64,000 nucleotides of DNA from Mugil cephalus (GCF_022458985.1 NC_061770.1:39041599-39105598); one strand, 5' to 3'; counted from the first letter of the stretch, positions 27,020 through 38,554 are shown. The notes: generated by a model from the sequence alone, not told the origin. Numbers and translations are program-made.

Positions 27020-28149
27020 TTTATTTCACCCATACAAAATAAAAAGAATGCTAAAAGTTTACAATACAGATTCAACTGCCTGTTTTCGCAACCATTCAAT
27101 ACCGACACGTAAATGGGAGCCCCATCTCTGCATTTTAATGAAATACGTTTAAAACAATCTAAAATAGAGAGGGGAGGAAAAAAAAAATAAAAAAAAATAG
27201 AGGTGGCAGAAAATTAAGAGAGGACAAAGGAGAGGAGGAGGAAATTTCTTTAAAAACAAAGTTATGGTTCTGATGGGGGCAATTTAATGGTCATATAAAA
27301 TAATGTAATACCCCCCCCTCTTGGCATCATCAAAAAAAAAAGGAAAAAAACAGCATCAACACAATGGAAAATCATTAACCTGCTGATATGGATCCGCAGA
27401 GGTTTTACAGTTCTCTTGATAAAAACTGGACTTAAAAATAGACTCGGCGGCGGCGGCGGCGGCAGCGACTAGCTCCAACCTACAGTAAAAATACACCTGC
27501 TTCCTTGTTTATGTTGCAGCCTGACAATTGGTCTGAAGGGCGAGTTGTAGGGAAACAAAAAGAAAAAAGAAAAAAGGCGGGAAGCGGGGCTCACATCTCA
27601 TGTCACAGCCGATCGATAGCCGGAGCGAGGCTTCGTCTTCTTCAGCCGACCCGAGGGCCTGACCGATACGTCCACTGAACTGTGTTTATCACTAAAGAGG
27701 GAGGGAGGGGGGACACACAAAAAAAAAAATAAAAAAAAAAAGCTACGAGGCAACACAAAAACCACGCCTATCCTGTCTGGGATGGGGAGGGAAAAGGAGG
27801 AGGAGGAGGGAAAGGGGGTAATTATTTCTAGTCAAAATCTGACTTGTTAAAAAACGTTTTTTTTTTTTGGATTCTCCTCTAAGATAAAATAAAACCATTT
27901 TTTTTTCTTAAAATGGAAAAAAGAAAATTAAAACATGTACAAGAAATGTGTCTTGTGGCGGCGGCAACGATGATGATGATGATGATTAAAGATGGTGGTC
28001 GGCCGTCGGGAGGGGGGGGAGGGAGCTGCGATGAAGAGTCTTTGCCTCCTCTGTTTACAGCAGCAGCCGCCGGAAGAACAACTTCCAAGAAACAAAATTC
28101 AAGAAAAAAAACAAAAAAAAAAAAACATCGAGTGTGTTTGTGTGAAAGT

Positions 28150-28195
<46 letters not shown>

Positions 28196-28223
28196 AGCGG
28201 GGGAGGAGGAGGGGGGGGGGGAG
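27020..28223 (-). other. drap1: Probable drap1 3' UTR with poly(A) signal
   Basis: After the drap1 stop (28224-28226) the minus strand runs without another exon to a perfect AATAAA (27020-27025 on the plus strand reads tttatt). Directly after the stop the mRNA would carry C runs and a CU repeat (28156-28194). Other A/T-rich stretches could serve as signals, so the end point is uncertain. Confidence 0.5.
28156..28194. repeat. (GA)n microsatellite in the drap1 3' UTR
   Basis: A 39-bp GA run; the minus-strand transcript would read (CU)n about 30 bases after the drap1 stop codon. Confidence 0.95.
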
Positions 28224-28407
28224 CTAAGAGTCATAGTCTTCATCGTCGTCCTCGTTTTTGTGCGGCGCTGGGGCTGGGGGAGGCGGGGCGACGCTCATCA
28301 TGGAGGGGTGGGGGGCGAAGGCCATGCCGCCGGGGGGCTGCGCCGGAGCCATGCTGCCCATTGACAACATGTTGCCCGTGTGCATGAGCTGGGGGGGCGC
28401 GTTTGAG
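28224..28407 (-). CDS. drap1: drap1 coding exon 7 (last)
   Basis: The acceptor is CACAG after a C run at 28408-28409. It encodes a Met/Pro/Ala-rich tail and then the acidic end EDDDEDYDS, with stop TAG at 28226-28224. Confidence 0.93.
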
Positions 28408-31400
28408 CTGTGGGGGGGGGGGCAGAGGTGGAAAACCAGGCGTTAGTCGGTGGCTAAACAAAACAAAAACTAGTGATGGTCGATACCACTGATTTCCTTT
28501 CCAATCCGATACCGAGTAAAAATTCATACTGGTATCGGCGATACCAATTCGATATCGATACTTTGTAAATACACCTTGATGTTTCTGGTTTTACCTGAAA
28601 CATATTTCATATCATATCTTTGTAAAGAATACAAGACATCAGAGTAATTTATTCATTTATTTTAAACTCTGAAGTATATGGAAGTAGTGGCTGATTTGCT
28701 ACATAACCCACACACAATCACACAAAATAAGAGAAAATGATGTTTCAAACACTAAAAACAAGTAAAATAAACAAGTGTTTAACTATTGACACCTACTAAG
28801 AAATGGAAACTTGCATCTTAATTCTGACTCTGTTCTCTCCTCCTCATCATAAACGCCTCATATTCTGTGTTGTGGTTTAATCTGAGGCGTTTCACAAGGT
28901 TCGTTGTGTTGCCACAACTCAACAGTTTACTTACTTTCCACTGAGTTCTTAAATTACCTCGAATGACTGAAGTATCGAAAGTATCGATACGTTGATATGA
29001 GAATAGATTTTAGAGCATAAAGGCTTGATATCGTAAGTATCGATATTTCGGTATCAATCAGTTAATAATGTTTCACTTTTGTTCACTTTCTTTGTATCAC
29101 TTCGTGGTTCTACTTGTGCATCCTTGGGAAACATAGGAGGACACCTGCGTATCGTCTCTGACAGTGTTACTGTTGAATGTTGGTTCGCTGCCTTCGGGAC
29201 GAATAAAGTTGAATTGAATTGAACTGGTGTACCTAATGAACTGGCAAATGAGTGCAGTTACAAAGAAATGGAGTCTACCTCCTTTTTCCCCCCATCGTGA
29301 GCTACAGACTGAATCAGCGCTGACTCCAGTGGAAAAACGGCGCCCTCTTCCTGATTCTGGCTGTAAAGTCATCGAGTGTGAACAGGTGGTGCACACTTAC
29401 TGGTTCCTTTATTAGGAGGAGGGGCCACCGGTGGTCGTTTAACGACCCATCGATCATGTCAACCTGACGTTATTGGCTGTTAAAGTCACTTTAAAGGCAA
29501 GAAAGGGATCTTTTCTTTTCTCTTTTTTTTTTTTCTCCTTCACTTTTTTGACATTGGAGAACAAATTAAAATGAAGACACGATGAAATGGAAGCGTGCGG
29601 GGTCGCGTTAATACAGTGGGACCTTTGTGGATAATAGAGCTGCAGCTGGGTGGGAAACGATTTGAAATGAGAGGCAGCAGCTTTTCTGTTGATGCATGAT
29701 GGAAAATCGCTATTACGTTCGAGGAATTTCATCTAAAAAAAAAAAAGGGGCAAAAATGTCCAGAAACACACTGATTGATATTCAGTTGTTCTCTCATGCT
29801 CACCCAGGAAGTTATTTATTAACCCAGGGGTGTCAAACATACGGCCCAGGGGCCAAAACCGGGCCGCCAGAGGGTCCAATCTGGCCCGTGGGATAAATTT
29901 GCAAAAATTACACTGAAAATATTTGATAAAATAAGGAAATTGCACTTCTTAAGAAATTTACGGTTGTTCATTACATGTAGCCTTACTTTTTTGCACTAAA
30001 ACAACATTTGGAGTTGTCGTTTATATACATTTACAAGTTAACAAGCTGTTGTGTTGCTGGTCTGACCCCCTTGTGATCACACTGGGCTGTAATTTTGAGT
30101 TTGACGCCCCTGTATCAGTCCAAACTGTGCTGTCAGCCTGCGTCTAAATGCAGCACTGTCTGTTTTCATACCTGTGGAACCTGGACGCAGCCTGAAGGTT
30201 TGTGCTCGACTGCGAGCCGTCCTCCTCGTCCCCGTCCGTCTCGCTGTCCTCAGAGTCGTCCTGTTTCCGTCACAAGGAAAACAAAAGTGAATCAGTCGAG
30301 ATTCTCTAGAGCTAATAATTAGTTTCCATTCTTTTAAATGAACCAAAGGATTAAACTGGAAATAGTCAATAGATTGATATAGTGAAAAAGGCCTGGGCCT
30401 ACAAATCCTCTCCCACCTCTTGCTCCGACTCCGTCCCAGACAGCTTCTTGTCTTTGCCTTTGGAGCCAGCCCCTCCATTCTTACGGCCAGATCCTGGTTT
30501 TCGACCTCTGAGGAAGAAAAAGAAAAAAAAAAGTCATGACATGAGAAAGTAGTTCAGGGTTAACAAATGATACATAGATGGTATTTTTTTGTGGTTGGTC
30601 TGACTTGCTGGTGGACGTCGTAACCTACGTACGTAGCGTACGGCGGTGGAGGCTAGTTGGCAAAGATGGAAGACGAGTCGTAAAATTTTTTCTATCTCCG
30701 AACCTCTTCATTTATCCTTTCCTCTACGTTCCATCTTTATTGATCCAAAACAATCAAAATTAAAAACTGAGGAGATGGAGAAGCAGCCGGAAACACTAAA
30801 GAGGAAACACGCTACTACCACGCGGACCAATGCTGGTCTACGTCACCAGGACACGTTGTTACATTTATGGGGAGCCTGAATTTGTTTCATTTGTTTACAA
30901 GAAAATGACTCCAACTAATAGCACGATTATTACTTCTACTACATCCTCAAGTTCATTGTGCTTGTTTTATTTATTTGTTTTTTCAAAATAAAATGCGGTT
31001 AAATGATTTCAGTGTGTGTATAATAAGTACTTGTTGAACTTTTTGAGCACATTTCAACAATACTGTGATAATAATGATAACTTTAAAATAATGATTTTGG
31101 TCACAATAATAGTGATAACATGAAATTTTCATTGTTACATTTTTATCTGCATCATTTGAAATATGCCTCCGATATTAGTGGAGTAACGTGCTTAGATGCA
31201 CTTAAGTTCCAGTTAAAGTCGGCTTAAGGCAATAATTAAATTTTTTCACGTGCATGTAAACGTACTGACTGATTTATGGGTTCTTGTTGTCAAGTCTGAT
31301 TATTTTCTTCACCAAAACCTCGTGCTTTGAAGTGATGTAATTTTGACCAAGTCTCGAGGCATCTGATGTAGAGAATTTGTTTTCCAAAATAGCGCAACTG

Positions 31401-34400
31401 TAGCCTTTCCATTGATTCATGTTTTATTCACTAGAGTTCAAGTATCAATCGTGTTAAAATCGGACAGAATTTTGTTTCACATCCTCCTTAGGAAACAACA
31501 ACCACTTCAAACTGAACACGAACTGAGTCAGCCACGGACTTTTGGTGAAAAGAAGACGACGCACTCACTTAAGTATAATTAAGTCTCTCTTCTACACTTA
31601 AAAGTTAGTTCTCGCTAGAGATCGACATATGGGGCCGATATTTCCGGTTTTTTACTGGTATCTGTATCGACCGATACCCGTGTATGTATGTATATTTTTT
31701 TTTTCCCCAGCAAGATTTGAGACAGGCGCATCCGCAGGCAGCTCTGTAGTGCTGGAGACGCTGTGGACCGTGCAGCCCATACATTGACCCCACACTAGCA
31801 GATTTACATTTTTATCGTGTAAATGGGGGGAGAAAAAGCTGTATCAGCTCCAAATAACCGCTCAGAACAATCGGCAGAAAGTATCAGCCATCGGCCAATG
31901 CTGATGTAAAAGAATCGGCATTGGTATCAGCTCTAAAAAAAAAAATCCATATCAGTCGATCTCTAGATCTCGCTCTGTGAAGCTGGGAAAAAAGAAGCCT
32001 GCTCCTTTAAGTTCTTTTTTCTTCCTGTAGCTGATCCATAACCACAACACAAAATGACATCAGGTGTGACGAAGCGTTGCTACGAAACAGACATTCCTTT
32101 TGTAGCAGGGCATATTTTCCAGTTTATTTCCATTTTAGTCATGTTTTAGTCATATTGCTACACAAGCATGAGCGTGCGGGTGCGTTTTTATACCTGCGTG
32201 GGACTTTTTCTCCTCCCTCCATGTGGTTCTCTTCCCCTTCGCCCTGCATGTCAGGCACAGTCGCCACCAGGTCTTTTAAGAAATCAAACTGTTGCTCCAG
32301 CTCGATACACTGCTTTCTGGAAACACATACGGAAAGATTTCAAAAAGTGCTTTACCTACACTCAGAGGAAAGACAATGTCAAATAGACAGGAAGATTAGT
32401 GGCATTACACATTAAGTTCTTTACATCTGAAGCTGGTAAAGTGAAGTCAGAATTTACGAGTTCTGAGTTGGAAATTTCAACTGGAAACGTCCCCGAAGTT
32501 GGATTTTCTACTCAGAAAGTCGTCGAATTCTCACCACCCCCGAGTTGAGTTACCAAGATGGCCGCTCCCGTAATATTCTGTTTATTAGCACTTCTGGTTA
32601 GTTTTTGTTGCATTAAACTGGTCGTACAGACCAGATATTTTTAGATATGCGAAATGCTGTTACAGTGTAATTTTAAAAATGAGTCAAACACCATCGCGGC
32701 AAACTGTGGAGTTTTTCCGTGCCACTGTCGCCCTCAGGCTGATCTGGAGGTTGCAGGCCGGTTTTTATAAAGCGTCTTGATACAATTTGTATGAATTGAA
32801 CTGAATTGAATTGATTAATAGTGTATTTTTTTCTACATTTAAATTAAACAATTACATTTTTTTTAATATTTTTATAAATTTCTGCCTTCTAGATTTAATC
32901 ATTGCAAATAATTCTAATAAAAAACTCGCGAGTTGCAATAATATTAGTTAATATCAAGATTTTTTTTTAAACTTTCATTTCACTCTGCAGTCAAAAAATG
33001 TAAATACTGAACACACCAAGTTTCCAGGAAGCTATACTGGGACAAGGCAGCTGCTTTATTGGACGCGGACATCTAGTTTTCAGACTTCTGTAACTGGAAC
33101 ATAGATAACTGAGGTGTGACGTCAATCCCAGCTCTGACTTCCACCCTCCACAGCAAACGGAACGCACTCAACATTAGATTATTGTATCGGCGTTTGCTTC
33201 AAATAACCGAGGGAGCTGTTGATTGAGTTGCGTTTCCATTGTGGAGGCCGTGGTTTGTGCGGTACCGACGGAGCACGTTCTGAGTCGGTTCTCTCCGGGT
33301 TTTCTGGCTTCTTTCCACCATCCATCCAATATCATGAATATATTGGTTACTCTAAATTATCCAGAGTAGGTGTGAGTGTGAATGGCTTCCTCTCTGTGCT
33401 CAACTCATTACAGTTATTTCCATCCTTCTCATCTATATATAGGTTAAGTTTTTAAATTTATATTTGTATGACTTGTACTGTTTCTGTTCTGAGCCATTGC
33501 ACCGAAATTTCATTTTGATGCGACTCTAAATGACAAAGTCAATTTAATAACCACTTTTTTTTTTTTCTTTTTTGATGCCGTTTACTTACAGATGCGACGT
33601 CGTCATCGTCTTCGCGTTCCGAGACTGGGTAACTTGACAGGCCTTTGTCAGCAAAGACTCCAAAAAAAGCTCCAGTGCTCTCGCTGGTGTCTTGGTTAAG
33701 GGGGAAACTACAGGTGTCGATAAATTAAAACAGCCAAATTAACACTGTAACGCCTCAAAACATTAACTTATGAAAGCTGGAAACATAAACAGTTGTTTAT
33801 GTTCTCGACCAAACAAAGCTGACCTTTACCCAAACACTGCAATGAGAACCAGCGTCCTCTGATTACAGTTTGAATATATTAAGTAAACACGGGGCTGTTT
33901 TCTTTTTTGATTTGCTTTGCATGAGGACATTCATTTATTCACAACATTTATGGAAGAAAGGATACAAATAATAACAGGCACTGCTGCAGCCACTTTGCCT
34001 ATTTCTTCATCGGTCTGCATAATCTTCTTAATCCTTGCCTGAAAAGAGAAAACATCTCATTTTAAACCTTTTTAACATTTTGTTTTTAAAGAAAAATTAA
34101 AAGAAACTTACTTCAGAATAGATGTGTGCGCATTGCGTGTGTGAAATCCATTTAAATCGGGGGTACGACAACACATCGAATGATCACATTTACCTGATGG
34201 CATTTTATGCAGCGTACGCACTGTAAACAGCTGCACTGATCGGCTCATTGTGCAGCCACATACATACAGCAGATGTGTAACATCTGTTCTTTGCACTAGT
34301 TTTAATATAAACCTACATACACATACTTACATAAAATTCTGCAAGTGTTTAAATCACGCCTCAAGATGCATTTTTATTCATTCATGCAACAGGTTCCTCA

Positions 34401-35262
34401 TGCAGCACGAAACAAACGTATGAGCTGACTATAGAAAATATTAAAAGTGCACCAATAAATGCATAAAAGGTCAATAAAATACTTTTGTTTGTTGCATGTT
34501 TGTGTTTACGAGTTTTATTTATGCACGAGTTGTGATTGTGACTTACTTGGAAAGCACTTTGTTCTCAACTCTGCTGTTTAAAATGTGCCACTGTGACAAA
34601 ATGGTCTGGTACATATATATTTATATTTATTTATTTTTACCTGCACTATATTTATAATGATATTTATTAGTCATATTATCTTTTTTTGCTACGCTTGTGA
34701 CACTGCAGCTGCAACAAGAGATGCACACATTGCACTGCACTACTCATCTCCAGTGTGTTTTTTCGTTTATCTTATGTGTGTATTTATGTTTATGTTGTTT
34801 TTTTCTATGGTGCTTATTTTAACTTTAGCGTTTCCACTCACTCTTGTGTGGTTGTTGCCTGCTCTGTGCGCCCTTAATTGCCCACTGGGCACAAACAAAG
34901 TTTTCTGAATCCTGATCTTTCTGTTCAGGTTAGCTTCAAATGCTAAAAACAACGTTACATTTAATGGACTTGTAGCTAACTTGAGAGGCGCGCCTGAATA
35001 GTATCAAAGCAAACGCTGCGTAAGTTAACCAGCGAATTCGGTGGAGCCAACGACGTCCCACTAGTGCAGGTTTCTATTTTTAAAGTGATAAACGGCTTGA
35101 TTTTTGTAGTTAGTTTGTTACCTCGCAGGGCAACAAAAGAGGCCGACTGGGGCTAGCTAAAAGAAGTTAGCTAACGTTAGCTAGCTGCGACGCCGGTTTC
35201 AGAAGAAGTTGGGAGCTTACCGGAGGGAATCTGGCGTTGTATTTCTTCTTTTTGCTGGGCAT
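28224..35262 (-). CDS. drap1: DRAP1 (NC2 alpha), complete gene, 7 coding exons, 231 aa
   Basis: DR1-associated protein 1 pairs with DR1 (NC2 beta) through a histone fold; the dimer binds TBP on DNA and blocks TFIIA/TFIIB entry, repressing class II transcription. Coding exons on the minus strand: 35262-35221, 34038-33966, 33683-33590, 32316-32194, 30507-30417, 30260-30172 and 28407-28224. They sum to 696 bases with every junction in frame. The N-terminus is [14 protein letters not shown]. The histone fold runs to about residue 90 ([44 protein letters not shown]). A basic stretch at about 111-133 ([12 protein letters not shown]) and an acidic Ser/Glu/Asp region follow. The end, EDDDEDYDS, is as in mammals. 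At 231 aa it is longer than the 205-aa human form, from extra Met/Pro/Ala-rich sequence in the last exon. Donors of exons 2 and 4 (gtatcc, gtataa) are weak. hAT elements sit in introns 4 and 6. Confidence 0.96.
28471..29067 (+). mobile_element. hAT-like 'GATACC' family, copy 2 (near full length)
   Basis: The left end is tagtgatggtcgataccact and the right end gatatttcggtatcaatcag; read inverted, the two ends are similar, which indicates terminal inverted repeats. It lies in drap1 intron 6, starting 64 bp before the exon 7 acceptor. No transposase frame. Confidence 0.65.
29168..29224 (+). repeat. LINE/SINE 3'-tail-like fragment
   Basis: The sequence ccttcgggacgaataaagtt followed by gaattgaattga resembles the 3' ends of fish retroposons. 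It lies in drap1 intron 6. Confidence 0.45.
29825..30112. mobile_element. hAT MITE ('caggggtgtcaaac' ends)
   Basis: The left end caggggtgtcaaac (29825-29838) and right end gtttgacgcccctg (30099-30112) are near-perfect inverted repeats, and the body has ggcccaggggccaaaaccgg. This is a familiar fish hAT MITE. Flanking 8-mers tattaacc and tatcagtc agree at five of eight positions, consistent with a decayed target duplication. It lies in drap1 intron 6, 60 bp downstream of the exon 6 donor. Confidence 0.85.
30172..30260 (-). CDS. drap1: drap1 coding exon 6
   Basis: The acceptor is aaacAG and the donor gtatga. It encodes [19 protein letters not shown] and following residues, the acidic region of DRAP1. 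It ends on two bases of a Ser codon. Confidence 0.92.
30417..30507 (-). CDS. drap1: drap1 coding exon 5
   Basis: The acceptor is cctcAG and the donor gtggga. It encodes [19 protein letters not shown] and [11 protein letters not shown], the basic linker conserved in mammalian DRAP1. Confidence 0.94.
30603..30870 (+). mobile_element. Family C interspersed repeat, copy 3
   Basis: It contains cgtaacctacgtacgtagcg, ttctatctccgaacctcttc and ttattgatccaaaacaatca in the family order. It lies in drap1 intron 4, about 100 bp from the exon 5 acceptor on the genomic map. Confidence 0.75.
31608..31973. mobile_element. Non-autonomous hAT element, 350 bp, with 8-bp target duplication
   Basis: The ends are tagagatcgac (from 31616) and gtcgatctcta (to 31965), perfect inverted repeats. 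They are flanked by gttctcgc (31608-31615) and gatctcgc (31966-31973), which match at seven of eight positions. An 8-bp duplication is the signature of hAT transposons. The body has no open frame of note. It lies in drap1 intron 4. Confidence 0.85.
32194..32316 (-). CDS. drap1: drap1 coding exon 4
   Basis: The acceptor is tttccAG and the donor gtataa. It encodes [20 protein letters not shown] and [14 protein letters not shown], the last helix of the histone fold and the start of the linker. Confidence 0.95.
33117..33124. promoter_or_regulatory. Perfect CRE octamer in drap1 intron 3
   Basis: TGACGTCA is present; no other support for function. Confidence 0.25.
33590..33683 (-). CDS. drap1: drap1 coding exon 3
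   Basis: The acceptor is acaccAG and the donor a perfect gtaagt. It encodes [20 protein letters not shown] and [10 protein letters not shown], the long central helix of the NC2 alpha histone fold. Confidence 0.96.
33966..34038 (-). CDS. drap1: drap1 coding exon 2
   Basis: The acceptor is ttttcAG and the donor a weak gtatcc. It encodes [20 protein letters not shown] and PVII, the first helices of the histone fold. It is identical in content to the mammalian exon. Confidence 0.95.
34860..34925 (+). repeat. LINE/SINE 3'-tail-like fragment
   Basis: The sequence taattgcccactgggcacaa then aaagttttctgaatcctgat has the form of a fish retroposon 3' end (slippery-CCC then AAAG-TTTT-CTGAATC). Confidence 0.5.
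35221..35262 (-). CDS. drap1: drap1 coding exon 1
   Basis: It starts at ATG 35262 and encodes [14 protein letters not shown], identical to the mammalian DRAP1 start, followed by a gtaagc donor. The longer open frame upstream (from about 35364) has no similarity and is not used. Confidence 0.95.
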
Positions 35263-35403
35263 ACTTAAACTACCTGCGAGGCTAAACGAAAAATAAAACG
35301 CAACGAAGTGTGGATTGTAAACCTGTCTCGTATATAATTCGCCTCCGCCGCCGTGTATCCACACACCGGATAGCGATAGCTACCCGGCTAACCCGTTAGC
35401 ACT

Positions 35404-35828
35404 GAGGATGTGCCGTGCGCAGAAGAGCCGACTCTAAGAGCCGATGCTCGGTAGTGAATCAGAAGAATCGACTCCAAGAGCCAATACTGGGTCCCTTTTG
35501 GTCCCTTGAAAACAAGATAGCTACATATTAAAGAGCTTTAATTCCCAAACCCCTTCTCCAATTTCTATGTGAATGCCCTCAAATTACAATTGAATTAGCA
35601 CTTTAACACCATATTGATTATATTGTGCTATATCTGTAACACGTTGTAGCTAATATATAAGAAAACTTGTGTCACTGTCTAAATATATGTGGACCTTACT
35701 GTATAATCACAGCATTATGTGAAAGCAGAGACGCGTAAAGACGCTCTTCTTTGGAAGCCGTGGCAAAAGAGTCGATTCTTGGAAAAGAGCCGAACTTTCC
35801 ATCAGTTACCCACGTCGACGTCACTGGT
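35404..35828 (-). mobile_element. hAT-like 'agagccg' family element (family B)
   Basis: It reads gaggatgtgccgtgcgcaga with agagccgactctaagagccg on the left, and on the right aaaagagtcgattcttggaa with aagagccgaactttcc. The inverted sequence matches fragments at 58590-58668 and 60223-60307. Internal sequence is AT-rich. It starts 142 bp upstream of the drap1 start codon. Confidence 0.65.
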
Positions 35829-36357
35829 TCCTTGTTGCCTGGCAGCAGCTCAGTTTAGTTCCGTGTTTGGTTTGTCGGAAATTAAAAAAAAAAAAAAAAA
35901 AAAAAAAGCCTAGAAAAAATCAACCTTCTCATAATTATAGCCAACTTTTATATTTTAAATTTGCTCAGATGCGAGCATATTTTGCATTGTAGGTCTTTTT
36001 TATTATATTTAGCCAAATCTTAAATTACCACTTCATTTGCAGTATGAGCCCATATCTTACCCTGGCCTATTTTGTTTCTGTTCCTCATTAGAAGGGCTCT
36101 ACTAACCCAAGGGATGTCCGGAGTCGATTCCTGAATAACAATACATGTTGTTATTTTGATTTCCTGATTCTCTAGTTTTCCTTATTTTGCGTACTTTGTG
36201 TCTTAAATTTAACCCATTATGATCTTAAAAAACTGAACACACTTTATTTTATACATATTACAATACTATAGCTATAGCATATTTATTATACTGCTTGTGC
36301 GACGAATTGGCAAAAAAAAAAAAAAAAAAGACATTAATGGCTCCCTTTGATACAGAA

Positions 36358-36905
36358 ATGTGATGTTCGATACTACTGATTTCCTTTCCACTCCGACCCG
36401 ATACTTGAGTAATATTCAGGCTAGTATCGGTAATATCGATCCGATACCGATACTTTGTCCTACCGTGTCTGGTAAAAAAAAGTTTCACAAGACATCAGAG
36501 TAATTTGTTTATTTATTTTAAACTCGTAAGTGAATTGAGGTAGTGCCCTCATTTACTACATAATAATAATACAACAGAGCTAATACAACAACAGAAAAAC
36601 CAAACAAAATTTAAGTGCAGTTGTTGTCTGTTTATTTGTAGACTCCCTGCACCATTTTGTATCACAACATTAATATTAACACGATAAAAGGGACAACAAC
36701 AAAACACAAGTGCAGCGTTGCACAATGTAAACAGACTTTCCAATTGCCCCCTAAGGCCACAATGCATTGCGGCTAGAACCGTATACGTCACCTTGACTGA
36801 CTGAAGTATCAAAAGTATCGCTATTTTTGAGTTGAGAGTCGATTTTAGTGCATAAAGATCTGGTATCTGAGGTATCGACGTTTCGGTATCGATCCGCCCA
36901 TCTGA
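36358..36905 (+). mobile_element. hAT-like 'GATACC' family, copy 3
   Basis: It opens tgatgttcgatactactgat and ends gacgtttcggtatcgatccg. The body shares tactacataataa-type and acaacagaaaa blocks with copy 1 at 2905. It ends about 540 bp upstream of the C11orf68 start codon. Confidence 0.65.
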
Positions 36906-37142
36906 TACGTAGTGAGGAACAGAGCTACTAGCAGCAGCAACACTGGACGTAAAACTTTGACAACCGCAGGTAAATTAAACCTCTAAGTTTACGACGACCT
37001 GTATAACTCCAATGAATTTAATCATAGCGATGGCCGCTTACTGTGTACGTGTTACATTTACTTCCAAATAAAGCTAGAAGGACGAGTGTGCGCGTCTATT
37101 GGCTAGGCGAAACCGAAGCCATTTGTAGCCTCTTCCGTGTTA

Positions 37143-37184
37143 TTTTTTTTTTTTTTTTTTTTTTTGGGTGTGTGTGTGTGTGTG
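37143..37184. repeat. Poly-T run followed by (GT)n
   Basis: Twenty-three T residues are followed by GGGTGTGTG-type repeat. It would lie in the putative C11orf68 5' UTR intron. Confidence 0.9.
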
Positions 37185-37442
37185 TCAGATTTAGACGGCG
37201 CCGCACAAACGCTAGAAACAACAAATGTTTCAATTTTAAATAGTCTGTGGTGGAAAAAAAAGTCAAAGGCTGCCTAATAAGTGCTGCTAATGTAGCCGGT
37301 GCTAACGCAGGACAACACGTCTCCCTTTATTTATGACTTTATCTGCACTTTGAGCTCGCCGCTGTGCTGATTTCAGTCTTATTTCAGTCCTTGGTTCTCC
37401 TTCTAGGACTTGTGTTGTAGTCCGAAACAAAGTGACAGCACC

Positions 37443-38189
37443 ATGGAGGAGGAAGAGGCCCCCGACGATGGCGACGTGGAGACCCCCTACCCATCAGACA
37501 CCTACGCTGCAGAGGCCATGGCTGCAGACATGGACCCCTGGATTGTGTTTGACTCGAGAAGAACTCCCAGGAGTGAGTTTGACTACTGGCTGGAGAGCAA
37601 CAGGCCCTCTCAGGTGCAGAGGTACGGCGACGAGGAGGGCAAAACGAGACCTGTGGGGTGGATCGCCGTGCGGGGCCCCAACTACTGCCCCGACTGTGGG
37701 GACCTCGACGGCCTCCAGGAGAGTTGGGAGAAACTCTTGGCCAGCTGCCGGCCGGTCAACTTCCAGACCGTGAAGGAGCTGGCCCTGAACCACCGAGTGC
37801 TCTCGGGCAAGTGGCTCATGTACTTGGACTCCGGGTTCAAGTTGGACCGCGCGTGGGAGTGCGTGGCCAGAGCGACCCTGGACGGGAAGATCTTCACCAC
37901 TAAAGTGAGCCCGTTCGACTCCAAGGCCGGCGGCGGGAGGCAGGTCATTTGCGTCTACAACTCAAACTTCACAGATGAGCGCGAAGTCGTAGAGCTGGAT
38001 TCGGTCATTCGCTCCACGGGGGTCAAGTGCCCCCTTTCCTACAAGCCGGACGTGTACACCTACCTGGGGATCTACAGGAACAACCGCTGGAAGCTTTGCC
38101 CCACCATATACGAGAGCAAATTCGACCTGGAGTGCGTACCCAGGCGTTCCCACATCATCAACAAAGTCACCAATGTTGAGGTGACATAA
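37443..38189 (+). CDS. c11orf68: C11orf68 / BLES03 homologue (UPF0696 family), 248 aa
   Basis: The whole coding region is one exon. The start is ATG 37443 in a strong context (gcaccATGG); an in-frame TTG further upstream is not a credible start. The protein has an acidic N-terminus. It then matches the UPF0696 family throughout: AAEAMAADMDPW at about 26-37, a GWIAV block, LSGKWLMYLDSGFKLD in the centre, GRQVICVYNSNFTD, and KPDVYTYLGIYRNNRWKLCP near the end. The terminus is N-V-E-V-T, as in human N-V-E-L-T. The biochemical role of the family is not established; an RNA-related or translation-factor-like fold has been suggested, which I cannot confirm here. It is divergent from drap1 and convergent with rela. 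An acceptor-like ccttctag at 37398-37405 suggests a 5' UTR intron. Confidence 0.95.
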   Translation: MEEEEAPDDGDVETPYPSDTYAAEAMAADMDPWIVFDSRRTPRSEFDYWLESNRPSQVQRYGDEEGKTRPVGWIAVRGPNYCPDCGDLDGLQESWEKLLASCRPVNFQTVKELALNHRVLSGKWLMYLDSGFKLDRAWECVARATLDGKIFTTKVSPFDSKAGGGRQVICVYNSNFTDEREVVELDSVIRSTGVKCPLSYKPDVYTYLGIYRNNRWKLCPTIYESKFDLECVPRRSHIINKVTNVEVT

Positions 38190-38554
38190 GCCAGAACGAA
38201 CAAGTGTAGCTTTGCACTACAGCTGTAACGGAAAGCTCAATCTCAAGTTCTTCCTTTTTTGCAAAAAAAAGAAAAAGAAAAGCACTCTCATTTTGTCTTC
38301 TCATGCTGTTATATTTTCTAAGTGACCTGAAATACAGCCACATTTTGAACATGTTGTATTCGGAAGTATTAGCATTCGAGTGGTTCTGTTTCTACGACAC
38401 TAACACTTACCTGAGTGGCAGGGAGGTCGAAACTCTTAATTTGAATGCACATTTTCAGGGGATGTTTTTTATCCAGTTGAAACACTTCTTTTTTGACAAT
38501 ATACGTTTGTGTCCACCTCCCCTTTATTTCATGCTTTGTACTCGATCAAAAAAA

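Larger units (their letters stand above)
35263..37442. promoter_or_regulatory. Divergent promoter interval between drap1 and C11orf68
   Basis: The two start codons face away from each other 2.18 kb apart. The human genes are also head to head but very close. Here the interval is expanded by a hAT-like element (35404-35828), a GATACC-family element (36358-36905) and simple repeats. A possible 5' UTR exon of C11orf68 could end at 36969 (gcag followed by gtaaat), with an acceptor at 37404-37405 (ccttctag). Promoter boundaries cannot be set from sequence alone. Confidence 0.5.

Noticed and set aside
37410-37442. Upstream in-frame extension of C11orf68 starting C-C-S-P-K-Q
   Set aside because: It begins with TTG, not ATG, follows a likely splice acceptor, and has no counterpart in the family. 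ATG 37443 has a strong context.
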